Assembly (NCBI RefSeq): GCF_037893015.1
Contig: NC_133658.1
Location: 252,656,518 to 252,720,517, forward strand
Direction of reading: 5' to 3'
Length of the DNA stretch: 64,000 nucleotides
Source: Macrotis lagotis
Lineage: Eukaryota; Chordata; Mammalia; Peramelemorphia; Peramelidae
Shown: positions 25,111-36,261 of the stretch, one piece after another
Layout: every line of letters begins with the position of its first letter
Numbering within the stretch: the first letter of the stretch is position 1
The notes under the pieces: model-generated
What the model was told of the DNA's origin: nothing
The model's database searches: none
Seen by the model: only the letters and a program-made list of their open reading frames with translations
Translations under genes and position numbers: made by a program

Positions 25111-26192
25111 CTATTTAGCTTTTGTGGGCAAGACTGTTCAATAGTCATTTTTATAAGAGCTTTCAGAGAAGTTAAGAAATATTTTTCATGTTCACCAATT
25201 TTTACTACCAACACTCAACCTGACCAGTGACCATCCCATGTCTTCTTCAAATCAAATAATATTTACTTAGCAACTCCTAAGTTTCCTAAGCCGAAGTTAC
25301 AAAGTAAGCGTACAAAACTGACAAGTCAGGCCACACATGACTAAGTACTGGAAGTGACAGTTCTGACATCAGTGCATTTGTGTTCTACCTTCTTCATCTG
25401 GCAGCTATAAGGTCCTAGTCGAGATAACTTCACTTCTTAGAAATATGTCTTACTTTCCTCATCTGTAAAATCTATACCACTCACATGACAGGATTGTTAG
25501 TTGTTGTTAAATGATATATAAGCTGACAGAACACAAATGCTATATATAATGGTCAATAGGGAATGAAGTCTAGGAAACATCCAATAGGAGATAGACCTTT
25601 ATCACAATCATGAAGAATGGGTCACAATGGGAGGACAGAATACTATGCAAGGGTACCAGAAGGAAGATAGTAGAGGACTCCTAAGACCTGGCTGTCACAA
25701 AACCAGGTCATGATGCTGAGTATTCTCAGCAGTCTTACCACTTTTCTTCTTCCCACTAAAGGATGCTCATAGTTGAAAAGTAGTCCTGTGCTTCTTACCC
25801 TCAAGACACTTGCTTTAGTTTTGGCTCTTCTTTGAGAACATTTCAAGACAGTGAAGAAAGAAGGTAGCACTCACAGATTAGGGAGAGAATGAACTGCAGA
25901 CCACCAGAACACCTTTATCCTGTGTTCAGATATGTTGAGCTTCCTGAGATTTCCCCAAAGATTCCTCAAGACTTTTCCATAGGCCCCTTTTAGATCTCAG
26001 CCTAAAGCTGGAACCAGTATTCTATTATGGGTTTTATGCATTTTTATAGCATATTTATATTTTATGGGTTTTAAACATTTCTGTCTGGCAATCTAGTGAA
26101 ACAAAGTCTGTGCCCCATTCGTAAATGAAGGAAATACTAACTTCCCATTAGAAATGGAAGTGAAAATAAAAATGTAATTTCCCCCATCCAAT

Positions 26193-26313
26193 ACAAATTC
26201 CAACTAATTCCAACATATTAATGCAGATAAGGAAACTGGGATCTATAAGGTAAATCAACTTTGCCAAGGTCATACATGTTTCCGTAAGAATTTTGGTCTG
26301 GGCCTTCTTACTC
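26193..26313 (+). repeat. local direct duplication, copy 1
   Basis: About 121 bp sharing roughly 88% of bases by eye with 27181-27300, including the unusual ATTCCAACTAATTCCAACA start. Confidence 0.75.
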
Positions 26314-26458
26314 TATGGCAACATATTGCTGATCCCTCCTGTTTTTGCTTCCCCCCGCCCCTTTCAAAATAATAATAAAAAAAAAGGTATCTAGTTCCAA
26401 AATTCTGCCCAGGCTTCCAGATACAAAATAAAGCAATCTAAAGGTACCAAAGAGTATT

Positions 26459-26634
26459 TTAATTTAAAAAAATTCTTTTTTAGGTTTTTGTTTTTTTTGC
26501 AAGGCAATGGGGTTAAGTGGCTTGCCCAAGGCCATACAGCTAGGTAATTATTACGTGTCTGAGACCGGATTTGAACCCGGGTACTCCTGACTCCAGGGTG
26601 GGTGCTTTATCCACTACACCACCTAACCACCCCA
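26459..26634 (-). mobile_element. marsupial tRNA-derived SINE
   Basis: Reverse copy with a perfect 13-bp duplication ACCAAAGAGTATT at 26446-26458 and 26635-26647. Confidence 0.94.
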
Positions 26635-26949
26635 ACCAAAGAGTATTGAAGAGTAACAATGAGACTAGCCTAATTGTAGATAAGGATTATTATTTTAAAG
26701 CACTGAAAGAAAAGGTTGAAGAGCTAGGGTATAGTTAATTTATATTAAACAGTAATAACAAATCTGAGGAGTCTGGATTTTATCTTGAACGCAACAGTGA
26801 GCCATAGAAAGTCTTTGGCAAGTAATAACATCCATCTTTCCAAAACACTGCTTTTATAATTTTAGGATGGATTGATGGGAGAGAAACCAGTTTGAATATT
26901 AGCAGGATACAAATCAGAAACATAGGCCTAAAGCAATTACACTCAGTTA

Positions 26950-26981
26950 CTGCTCTATTCACTGCACCACCTAGCCGCCCC
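26950..26981 (-). mobile_element. SINE 5'-end fragment
   Basis: Only the head remains: TGCTCTATTCACTGCACCAC to CCGCCCC. Confidence 0.65.
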
Positions 26982-27180
26982 AGAAAAAAAAAGTTGGAAG
27001 AGTCACTATGGAACTCCTCAGTTCATTTTCCAGCCTCTAAAATACCCCAAACAAGTAAGTCTTAGTATCTTATATAGATTATATAACTTCTTCCAGTAGC
27101 CATCTTTTCAATTTTGTATACTGTCAGAAAATTCTATCAATCAACAAGCATTTATTAAGTACCTATGAGCCAAGTGCAAT

Positions 27181-27300
27181 ATAAATTCCAACTAATTCCA
27201 ACACATTATGCAGATAAGGAAACTGGGATCTATCAGGTAAATCAACTTTTCCAAGATCATACATGTTTCAGTAAGGATTTTACCCTGGATCTTCTTACTC
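27181..27300 (+). repeat. local direct duplication, copy 2
   Basis: Partner of 26193-26313, about 0.99 kb away in the same orientation within UBE2V1 intron 1. Confidence 0.75.
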
Positions 27301-27317
27301 AAAATCCAGTTTTCTTC

Positions 27318-27560
27318 TTGTTCAATCATTTTTCAGTTGTGTCCAATTCTTTATGACCTCATTTAGGGTTTTCTTAGCAAAGATACTGAAGTGGTTTGCC
27401 ATTTCCTTTTCCAGTTCATTTTATAGATGAGGAAACTGGGGCAAAAGGATTAAATGGCTTGTATAAGGTCACTCAACTAGTAGATGTCTGAGACCTGATT
27501 TGAAGTTAGGAAGAGGAGTTTTCCTAATTCCAAGACTAGCACTCTATTCATTGTACCCTC
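27318..27560 (-). mobile_element. second marsupial SINE type, reversed
   Basis: Reverse landmarks TTCAGTTGTGTCCAATTCTT, GTGGTTTGCCATTTCCTTTT and a head ending CTCTATTCATTGTACC. Confidence 0.8.
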
Positions 27561-28202
27561 TAAGTTTAAATTTATAAAATGTAAATCAAAGCAATAAAGA
27601 GCTTGAAAATATGCTAATTCTTAAAACAAGAATTTCAAAAATTATAGTGGGTGTTTTATGTCTCAATTTTAGTAATCCAATAAAAGTGAGCTTAAAGAAA
27701 TAGAAATTTTTTTTATTAAGAACAGCATAATGGGCATTGCTCCTCTATCTCAAACTCTACCTAAATAGTTTTGACATTATCCATCCCCAAACAACTAAAG
27801 TATTTCAATTTAGTAAATAAAAAGAGTTCCTAATAGAATTCAATTTGGTTGAACTACTTTCTAGAGAAGTTTAATAATAAATTAAAGTAGAACATTTTCC
27901 TTCTTCCCAATAATAACAATTGAAAGAGATTTTTTCTAGAAAATAAAACTACTTATGTTAACAATTATTTATAACATTTATTATGGTAACTAAAATTTTG
28001 GATTAAGAAGCCAGAATAATACTGCTTCTTGCTAAAAAAAAAGAAAAAAGGGCACGTATAAAGACTTGCTCTGAAACCTTATTATGATGAGGTTAACAAA
28101 ATTCTCTAAGGTTATGGTGTAGATCATAAGCTCTGGCAGGCACCAAGCATAAAGGCAAAATAGTAATGTAGTGGTAGACAGGTGTTGGGGTGGATCATAC
28201 TG

Positions 28203-28400
28203 GTCTGGAGTCAGGAAGACAGAAACACAGGAAGTGCCTGCCTCAGACACTTACTAGCTGCATATCCTGGGCAAGTCACTTAACTTCTGTTTGTCTCAGT
28301 TTCTTTCCCAAATGTGAAGTAGGGATAATTAATAGCACCTACTTTGCAGGACAACTGTGAAGATCAAAAAAGATAGAACCATATAAATGCTTACCCCTCC
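28203..28400 (+). mobile_element. MIR-like SINE
   Basis: GGAGTCAGGAAGACAGAAAC, GGGCAAGTCACTTAACTTCT, TTAATAGCACCTACTTTGCA. Confidence 0.7.
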
Positions 28401-29104
28401 ACTTTCTTTCCTCTTGAACATAAGAGCCACAAAAAACATTTTACCAAGATATTTGATTTCACATTTGCATTTTATTTGGTTCACTGAAAAATCTGAAACC
28501 TCCCACTATTTATTTAAAAATCTGAGTTCTATAGAAAGGTAATAATCTCAGAGAAACATTACTAATTAACCCCTTTAAAAAAAACATCTCAAACCAAAAA
28601 CTGACTATAGCTAATCTTGTAAACCATGAGACCTTGAGGATTTGTAGAGATAAAGAGCTTAAGTAAAATTCATTTTGATTTCAAAGGCTAAATGTAAATA
28701 CACTAAAGTATGCTTTTACTATTAAAATGTTGAGTTTATGAACCATGGTGATTAAGTAAAGTTGGGGGGGTATTTCTCCTAAATTGAGCATCACAGACCC
28801 CAGTAAAGCATCAATTACAGTTCTGTACCAAAATTTTCATGTAAAGCAGTTATTTAAAGCTGTTATAAGCACATTCATCTATATAATACACATATATAAA
28901 CACACATAAAAACTAAATCTTTTTCACATGTGGTACTAAAATGGTGCTGAGAAACACTGGCATTCTTTTGCTAGACTAGGGGTTCTAAATCTGGGCTTCT
29001 GAGATAAATTTCACGAAGTTCATGAACTTAAAATGTATGTCAATATAACTGCTTTCCTTTGTAATTTTAAATATTTTAATTTTTGTATTTAAAAACACTG
29101 TGAG

Positions 29105-29446
29105 AACTCCCAAGTCAAAGAGAAAATATTACAAGCAGCCAGAAGGACACAGTTCAAATATCGTGGAGCTGCAGTCAGGATCACACAGGACTTAGCAGCA
29201 ACTACATTGGAAGCTCGTAGGGCTTGGAATATAATATACTGGAAGGCAAAAGAGCTTAGAATGCTGCCAAGAATGAACTACCCAACAAGGCTGAATATCC
29301 TCTTCCAGGGAAAAAGATGGACTTTCAATGAACCAGGGGAATTTCAAATGTTCCTTTTGGAATGGCCAGAGCTGAACAGAAGGTTTGATCTTCAGATACA
29401 GGACTCAGGTGAAGCATGGAGATTGGAGGAGAGGGGGGAAATATGA
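29105..29446 (+). pseudogene. L1 ORF1p C-terminal domain fragment
   Basis: The open frame contains EKILQAARRTQFKYRGAAVR, then the hallmark TLEARRAWNII and PRMNYPTRLNILFQGK, ending after RLEERGEI. This is the L1 ORF1p C-terminal domain (human: ARREW..I...LKEKN..PR..YPAKL). It is 5'-truncated at the insertion boundary and has no in-frame stop up to 29446. A LINE remnant, not a host gene. Confidence 0.85.
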
Positions 29447-29907
29447 GGGACTTAATGAGGATGAACTGCATGTATAGAAAAATGATACTGATAATATTCA
29501 TATGAACCTTCTCAGTTAATAGAGCAGGTAGAGGGAGCTTTTATAGTTGAAGCACAGGAGAAAGCTGAATTTGAAAATAAAATATGGTGTAAAAATGGAG
29601 TCAATAGAAAAAAGGGAAATGTAATGGGAGAAAAAGGAGAGGGGGAATACGCCAAGATATTTAATATAATAAGATTTTTTTTTATTACAATGAGCTATTG
29701 CAATGATATGGAAGGGGAAAGGCAAGGGGGAATAAGGGAACCTTTGCTCTCATCAGAGGTAGCTAGGACAGGAAACAGCATATATACTTCAATGGGGTAT
29801 AGACATCTGGAGTAAGAAGGAGGGGAGGAGCAGGGGGAAGGGGTGGGGATGTGAATAAAGGAGGAGATGATGGACCATGGGGGGACAGTGGTCAGATATA
29901 ACACATT

Positions 29908-30060
29908 TTCTTTTTTACTTCTTGCAAGGGGCTGGGATTGGAAGGCCTGCCCAGGACCATAGGGCCAGGTGGATGCTGGGCCTAAGGGATGGTATGGGGG
30001 CTCAGGGCTTCTTGGCCCCAGGACTAGGGATCTGTCTGCTGAGCCACTCAGCAACCCTAC
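29908..30060 (-). mobile_element. diverged antisense SINE segment 1 of the composite LINE
   Basis: Matches the reverse SINE outline (TTGCAAGG, GGCCTGCCCAGG, final GAGCCACTCAGC) but very diverged. Many consensus A are G on the plus strand. Confidence 0.6.
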
Positions 30061-30258
30061 AGCAGAGTCATAGTGAAAGGAGAGAGAAAATATAGTACAT
30101 GTTAGTGGAGAAATAAGAAAGGAGGGAGTTGCGATCAGCAATGGCAACGTTGGAAAAATATGGAAGCAACTTTTGTGATGGACTTATCATAAAGAATGTG
30201 ATCCACCCATGACAGAGTTGTTGGTGTTGGAACAAAGACTGAAGCACATTTTTGTTAT

Positions 30259-30403
30259 TATTATTTGGGGGAGGGTACAGGGCAAATGGGGCTGGGTGGC
30301 CTGCCTGGGGCCACATAGCAGGGTGATCTTTGGGTGTCTGGGGCCGGATTTGGAGGTGCTCCTGGCTCAAGGGCCAATGCTCTGTCTGCCACCCAGTCAC
30401 CCC
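30259..30403 (-). mobile_element. diverged antisense SINE segment 2 of the composite LINE
   Basis: The reverse SINE is readable throughout (GGCAAATGGGG, GGCCACATAGC, GGTGTCTGGGGCCGGATTTG). Most differences from intact copies are A>G on the plus strand. Confidence 0.75.
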
Positions 30404-30445
30404 TACTATGATTAGTATTTTATTTTGGGTCTTTTTTTCCCCTTC

Positions 30446-30591
30446 TTTTTGGTTTTTGCAGGGCAGTGGGGATCGGGTGGCCTGCATGTCACACAGCTGG
30501 GTGATTGTTGGGTCTATGGGGCTGGATGTGGGCTTGGGTGCTCATGGCTCTGGGGCTGGTGCTTCATCCATTGCACCACCTGGCCATACCT
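30446..30591 (-). mobile_element. diverged antisense SINE segment 3 of the composite LINE
   Basis: The reverse SINE runs from GGTTTTTGCAGGGCAGTGGG to TTGCACCACCTGGCC. By hand alignment about 15 consensus A positions are G, against only a couple of G>A. Confidence 0.75.
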
Positions 30592-31282
30592 ACAATTATT
30601 ACTATTATTTTTTTTAATTTTAATTTTTTTTCTCTCCCCTTTATTGCCCAAGCAAGTCTATATTCATTGGGGGGGGGGGAAGTATTTTGTTTACTCTTAA
30701 ACAAGAATATTTTATTAATGTAAAAAAAAACATTTGTACAAAATAAGAATTTAAAAAAATTAAATTAAATTAAAAAAAATAAAAACACTGTGATAAGGGG
30801 TATACAGACTACCAAAGACATGCTTGACACAAAAAAAGGTTTAAGATGTTCTGGGCTGGACTGTTATAGTAACACAGACATTTTTCTGTCTTAGAAAATG
30901 CATGCTCTTGCTCCTTATTGATCCTTTCTGCAAATTCTTGGATTTTTTTAAAAAAGAAAGTAATTTACTTTTTTATATATCTAGGTGCAAATTTGCCAAT
31001 CAGTAAGTAGAGAGAAAATATTACAATCACAAGAGGCACAAGAATCTGATATATTATGTCATGATATTCTAGCTGGTTCAGTAAGATGGCAATGCATACT
31101 TTGCTATATCACAAATACCAGTGCCTTTAAAAAGAGAATTATTAAGGGATGACCACAAAACAGTAGATATCACAACATGCCAAAAAAGAGGGGGGAGGGA
31201 AGGGAAGAAACCTTCAGGTTGCTTCAGCCACCACTTTTAAAAAATGACATCCCCCTAAGAAACATTACTTTTTTTAAGTTTC

Positions 31283-31441
31283 TTTTTTCTTTTTTTAGGT
31301 TTTTGCTAGGCAAATGGGGTTAAGTGGCTTGCCCAAGGCCACACAGCTAGGTAAAATTATTAAGTGTCTGAGGCCAGATTTGAACCCAGGTACTCCTGAC
31401 TCCAAGGCCAGTGCTCTATCTACTGCGCCACCTAGCCACAC
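31283..31441 (-). mobile_element. marsupial tRNA-derived SINE
   Basis: Reverse full-length copy. Imperfect duplication TTTTTAAGTTTCT / TTTTCTAAGTTTCT on its sides. Confidence 0.92.
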
Positions 31442-31667
31442 CTTTTTCTAAGTTTCTAAGAAAAACTACTTAAAATTGGTTGTGGTTTGACATTAACAGA
31501 AGTTTAAGGTAAATGTCAACTGATCTGGAAATCCTGAATTACTAAATCTCAGTGTCTATTAAATACAAAATCTGCATGGCAAGAGCCCAAAGTAGTCCCT
31601 GACTCTTAGGGAAAATATTATGTAATAGATCAAATGATATTCATTGGGAATGTTAATTCTATGTCAG

Positions 31668-31760
31668 AGGTTCTTAATCTTTTCTTAAGGCATCAACTTG
31701 TCAGAATATTTTAAACGGGGAAAAAACCCCAAGCTCACAAGGTTTGAGGTTAAGAATCCC
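31668..31760 (-). mobile_element. short internally deleted copy of the same DNA-transposon-like repeat
   Basis: GGTTCTTAATC at the left and TTAAGAATCC at the right form inverted ends around a shortened core. Confidence 0.45.
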
Positions 31761-31989
31761 TGCAATTGCTCAAGATCTAGTTGTTCTTGCTCATTAGTAT
31801 AATAAGCAGAGCAGGGAAAATGTATGGGAACCAATGTATCAATTCAGATTGTGACCCCAGCCTATGATTGCCATGAGGGGGCAGGGACAAAGCCTTGCAA
31901 AGTGCATAAAAGACCTTGCATTTTGGGATTTCCTTGCCCCTCTCTTTTACCTTGAGAGGTGTGCCATTTTGTTAAGATATCTTAATAAA

Positions 31990-32155
31990 GGGGCAGCTAG
32001 GTGGAGCAGTGAGTGGATAGAGTACCAGCGCTGGAGTCAGGAGGACTTGAGTTCAAATCTGTCATCAGAACCATAAATAATTGCCTAGCTGTGTGACCTT
32101 GGGCAAGTCACTTAATCCCACTGCCTTAAATAAATAAAATTTAAATTTTTTTAAA
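31990..32155 (+). mobile_element. marsupial tRNA-derived SINE
   Basis: GGGGCAGCTAGGTGGAGCAG through CACTTAATCCCACTGCC and an A/T-rich tail. Short TTAATAAA duplication. Directly upstream of an L1 3' end. Confidence 0.9.
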
Positions 32156-32164
32156 TTTAATAAA

Positions 32165-33147
32165 AAACTATTTTAATCATGCTGGAAAAAATCCCTGAAA
32201 GATGAAGAAATTAAGCTATCTATAGTCATATGAAAAAATGATCTCAATTTTTATTGATAAGAGAAATACAAATTAAAACAACTCTGAGATACCACCTCAC
32301 ACCTATCAGTTTGGTTAATAAGACAAAAAAGGAAAATGGGAAATGCTGGAGGGGATGTGGGAAAACTGGGACACAATTGTACTGTTGGAGAAGTTGTGAA
32401 CTGATCCAACCATTCAGGACATCAATTTGGAATTATGGGCTATGAAACTGTGTACCCCTTTTAATCCAGTAATACCACTACTAGGTCAGTATCTCAAGAG
32501 ATCATAAAAAACAGAAAAAGACCCACGTGTATAAAAATATTTAAAGTAGCTCTTTCTGAAATGGTAAAGAATTGGAAATTGAGGGGATGCTCATCAATTG
32601 GGGAATGGTAGAGAACAAACTGTGGTATATGAATATGTTAGATTAACCTTCTGTAAGAAATCAGGAGCAGGTGGATTTCAGAAAAACCTGGAAAGACTTT
32701 TATGAACTGATGCTGAGTAAAGGGGGCAGAACCAGGAGATCACTGCATACATTAACAGCAACTCTGTGTGATGATGATCAACAATGACAGACTTAGCTCT
32801 TCTAAGCAGTGCAATAATCAAAGACAATTCTAAAAGACTTGTGATAGAAAATGCCACCTGTACCCAAAGAAATAACTATGGAGTCTGAATGTAGATCAAA
32901 GCATACTATTTCACTTTTTAAAATGTTTTGTTTTTTCTTTTGTTTTAATTCTTCTTTTATAACATGACTAATATGGAAATGTTTAACATGACTACATATA
33001 TAACCAATTTCAGATTACTTGCTGTCACCAAGGGGGGAAGGGAGGGAAGAAGGGAGAAAAATATAACTCAAAATCTTACAGAAAAATGAATGTTGAAAAC
33101 TATCTTTACGTGTAATTGGTAAAAAAGAAAAATTTGAAAGAAAAAAG
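32165..33147 (+). mobile_element. L1 3' end (3'UTR plus last part of ORF2 region)
   Basis: Contains the L1 landmark GAGATACCACCTCACACCTA, then GAATTGGAAATTGAGGGGAT, GGGGAAGGGAGGGAAGAAGG and a tail ending GTGTAATTGGTAAAAAAG. A 5'-truncated marsupial L1 of about 1 kb in UBE2V1 intron 1. Confidence 0.85.
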
Positions 33148-33439
33148 AATCTGTTAGGTGAAAATATAGAAGTCATGGTTCCTAAAGGGATCATATCCTT
33201 TTAGTATCATTCAAGTATCATTGTTTCTTAGAACTACCTTCTCATACGTGAGCGCTATATGGCAAACAAGAATTTTTGCAGGGCAAGAATTAAAATTCAG
33301 CAAAATAAAGCTTCTGAGATTCTCTGCTACCACGGATGGAACAAATTTAAAACCAAAAAAACCACAACTGGGGCCTCTTGAGCAAGGGGTTACCAACATA
33401 AGTGAGAGAGAAGGCAATTTGATTGTTATAATGTACCAA

Positions 33440-33635
33440 GCATACCTAGACTCACAAAATATTAGACCTGGAAGAAAATTTACAAATTACATAGCTCAAT
33501 TTGCTCATTTTAGAGGTGAGGAAATTTGTACCCGAGAGGTTATGGTCTGCTCATGATCTGCTCAAAAGAGAATGCAAATAGTGAAGTCTGAATTCAAGAC
33601 CAGATCCTCAATTTCCAAATCTAGTGACTTTATAT
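33440..33635 (-). mobile_element. MIR-like SINE, reversed
   Basis: TTTTAGAGGTGAGGAAATTT and CTGAATTCAAGACCAGATCC. Confidence 0.5.
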
Positions 33636-33652
33636 AATCAGTCAGTAGGTGG

Positions 33653-33930
33653 CGAAGTGGATAGAAGGCTACACTTCATTAGAGGCAGCTAGGAGGCGCA
33701 ATGGAAAGTACACTGGACCTGGAGGACCTGGAGACAAGGAGACCTAAATTAAAATCCAGCTTCAGACATGTATTAGATGTATGATCCTAGACAAGTCACT
33801 TGACCTCTATCTCCCTCAGTTTCCTGATCTGTAAAATGGGATTAGTAATAGCACCTTTCTCTGAGATTGTAATGAGAATCAAATTAATCTAAGTGCTTTG
33901 CAGACCTTCAAGTGCTGGTTAAAAGTTAGT
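33653..33930 (+). mobile_element. CORE-SINE with full tRNA head and MIR-like tail
   Basis: AGAGGCAGCTAGGAGGCGCA head after a short duplicated head piece, CAGTTTCCTGATCTGTAAAA core, and tail AATCTAAGTGCTTTGCAGAC. Confidence 0.8.
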
Positions 33931-34394
33931 GATGATGTTAAGTCAAACCCATGGAGTATTCAACTTATCACTAGCATTTACCTCTAACAGAGCTACATGA
34001 GCAAAATACTCCATAAACTTCAAAGTTCTGTAGAAATATGATTAATGCAGGCGAAGAAATTAAGGTTCCAAGGGGCTCCCTAAATACTTAATTATGAGAA
34101 CATTCTCTTATTTTCCAAAGGTTGGCCATTTTAACTTTATTTCCTGTCAAATATTACAGATTCACAAAAAAAGTTATTAATTTAATTACAGGGACCTCAG
34201 CTCTTTGCAGAAGTCCTAAATACAACTCTTCTGAGATCTCCTGAGGGTGTGTTACTATGTCCCCATTAGTGAATAAGCACCAGTTCTCAAGGAAGGAGAG
34301 CAAGCTGGTGCGCCACCCACATTTAACCTAAGGGTAACTAAACCTAAAATAAATGAAATGGCCTAATATTTATCTGTACCCTTTCCCTCCAAAA

Positions 34395-34600
34395 ACAGCA
34401 CAATCTAGTAGAAAAGACCCTTGGAAGAAGCATCAGAAGATCTATGGACAAGTCACTTCACTAATCTGAGTGTCAGTTTTCTCATCTGTAAAGAAGAGAA
34501 ACAGATGGCACCTCTCCTCCAATTTACCTCAAGGGGTTCTAGTAAAGGGAAAAAATTTAAATGACTGTTAAAGTGCTTTGAAAATTCCTTTCTGTTAAGG
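34395..34600 (+). mobile_element. MIR-like SINE
   Basis: GACAAGTCACTTCACTAATC, CAGTTTTCTCATCTGTAAAG, tail TGTTAAAGTGCTTTGAAAAT. Confidence 0.6.
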
Positions 34601-35016
34601 AAGATGATCAAGAGTTGGTTAAAATATGATAAAGAATTATTTTTCAGTTTTAGATATAAAAATTATTATTTGACTAGTAACTCATGGTTCAATCAATCAA
34701 CTGTTTTAAGGACAGAGATCCTGGCAAGCTAGAGTTTATATTAACCTTCTATAAATTTCAAATAGGTGTCAACTGGAATGGTCACTGTGACCTATAACAT
34801 ACTGTGTAATTAAAAAATCTCCTAGTGGCCCTTTAACCCCCAAATCTATCTAGAGTGGACAGCACTCAGCTCCAATATGGACTTGCAAGCTGTTTCACAA
34901 TCACTCTGGAGGGTTGGGAAGGGCAGTTTGGACTAAATGTCTTTCAACATTCTTCCAACCTTAAATCTCATGGAAAGCAACCATACTTGCACCTCATAGA
35001 GCTGTCCAGTTCTACA

Positions 35017-35169
35017 TTTTTTTTTTAGATTTTTGCAAGGCAATGGGGTTAAGTGGCTTGCCCGAGGCCACACAGCTAGGTAATTATGAAGTGTCTGAGA
35101 CTGGACTTGAACCCAGGTCCTCCTGACTCCAAGGCCGGTGCTCTATCCACTGCGCCACCTAGCCGCCCC
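35017..35169 (-). mobile_element. marsupial tRNA-derived SINE
   Basis: Near-consensus reverse copy, TCTACA repeated on both sides. Forms an inverted pair with the copy at 35354. Confidence 0.94.
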
Positions 35170-35353
35170 TCTACAAACATTAAGACTTATGTGTAAAGCA
35201 ACAGCACTGTTATGAGGCAAGCAGTTTGTACAGCTAAAGAGCTTTATAACACCATACTGTCAGGACTAGAATGGACCATAGACATTATCCAGTATTAGGC
35301 ATTATCTGTTAAATTAATCTGAGGGAGTCATTCTTTCATATTAGAAATGAGAA

Positions 35354-35522
35354 GGGAGTGCCTAGGTGGTGCAGTGGATAGAGCACCGGCACTGGAGTCA
35401 GGAGGACCTGGGTTCAAGTCCAGTCTCAGACACTTCATAATTACCTAGCTGTGTGGCCTCGGGCAAGCCACTTAACCCCACTGCCTTGCAAAAAAAAAAA
35501 AAAAACAACCAAAGAAAAAAAA
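35354..35522 (+). mobile_element. marsupial tRNA-derived SINE
   Basis: Near-consensus forward copy with a long A tail. Duplication AGAAATGAGAA / AGATATGAGAA at 35343-35353 and 35523-35533. Confidence 0.94.
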
Positions 35523-36261
35523 AGATATGAGAAAACCAAGGCCCTAAGAAGTTAGTTGCTTTGTCTGTGGTCATAGCTATTAAATGACAAAGCTAGGTCT
35601 AAATCTAACTAGGATTTCTAATTTCAAGTTTAGTGCCTATTCCACACTGTATTATGATTACTAACACATCAGTACACAGCATAGGCCAGAAGAAGCCAAG
35701 TTAGATCCTGAAGGAATCTAACATTCACTTCAGAAGTCCAATCCCTACTTTCTCCTGAAATTATGCTTTAAGAATTGAAGATTAGGAAGGTGGGAGCTAA
35801 TGCCAGAATGATCACAGAAAGCTAGGAGTTAACATAAGAAGGCTACTTTTTCCAAGAGAGGTGGGGAGGGCAGTTTTCTAAGTATGGACTTCACATTAAT
35901 GATGTTTACATATAGAGCTAAACAACGGCATGGGATGCAAACTCCATACTGCCTGAACTGCTTTCCATTGTTACAAGAGTAGAAACATTAATCATATGTA
36001 CTAGTACGAATGCAGTTAATCAAAATCAGCTTTTAACAGATTCAAGTCATAGATGCCCTGAGAAGGGTTTCCTCAGAATTTTATAATTTTTTTCTAATTT
36101 TCTACATCATCTACAGAGTTTGGTCTTAGAGCATCATCATTTGTTTGTTAAAAGACTGGAAGTACCTTAAAAAGTTAAAATTAAGTGGTTGTTAAAACAA
36201 GTCCATGAAGTCGGAATTATAAGACACTATCGACAGAGTCGAGTTGTGATACCATGACACC

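Larger units (their letters stand above)
29104..30780 (+). mobile_element. HAL1-like (ORF1-only L1) element carrying SINE segments
   Basis: The insertion is flanked by identical 13-bp target-site duplications, AAAAACACTGTGA at 29091-29103 and 30781-30793, and ends in an A-rich tail. The outer flanks are two halves of one older repeat, which confirms a single insertion. The left 340 bp encode the C-terminal domain of L1 ORF1p; no ORF2 follows. Instead there is about 460 bp of A/G-rich sequence and three antisense SINE-derived stretches (29908-30060, 30259-30403, 30446-30591). An ORF1 fragment with a private 3' region fits half-L1 (HAL1) elements, which are known in marsupials. It could also be an L1 deleted for ORF2. 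Confidence 0.7.
28977..30855 (+). mobile_element. older DNA-transposon-like repeat, split by the LINE insertion
   Basis: The left part 28977-29103 begins GGGGTTCTAAATCTGGGCTTC and the right part 30794-30855 ends with TTGACACAAAAAAAGGTTTAAG. Together they match the order of the related copies at 7590-7785 and, reversed, 8605-8795. Inverted GGTTCTTAA / TTAAGAACC-type ends suggest a non-autonomous DNA transposon. Family not assigned. Confidence 0.55.

Noticed and set aside
30068-30487. Several 90-150-codon frames between 29.6 and 30.7 kb
   Set aside because: They run through SINE-derived and G-rich segments of the composite LINE and are not genes.
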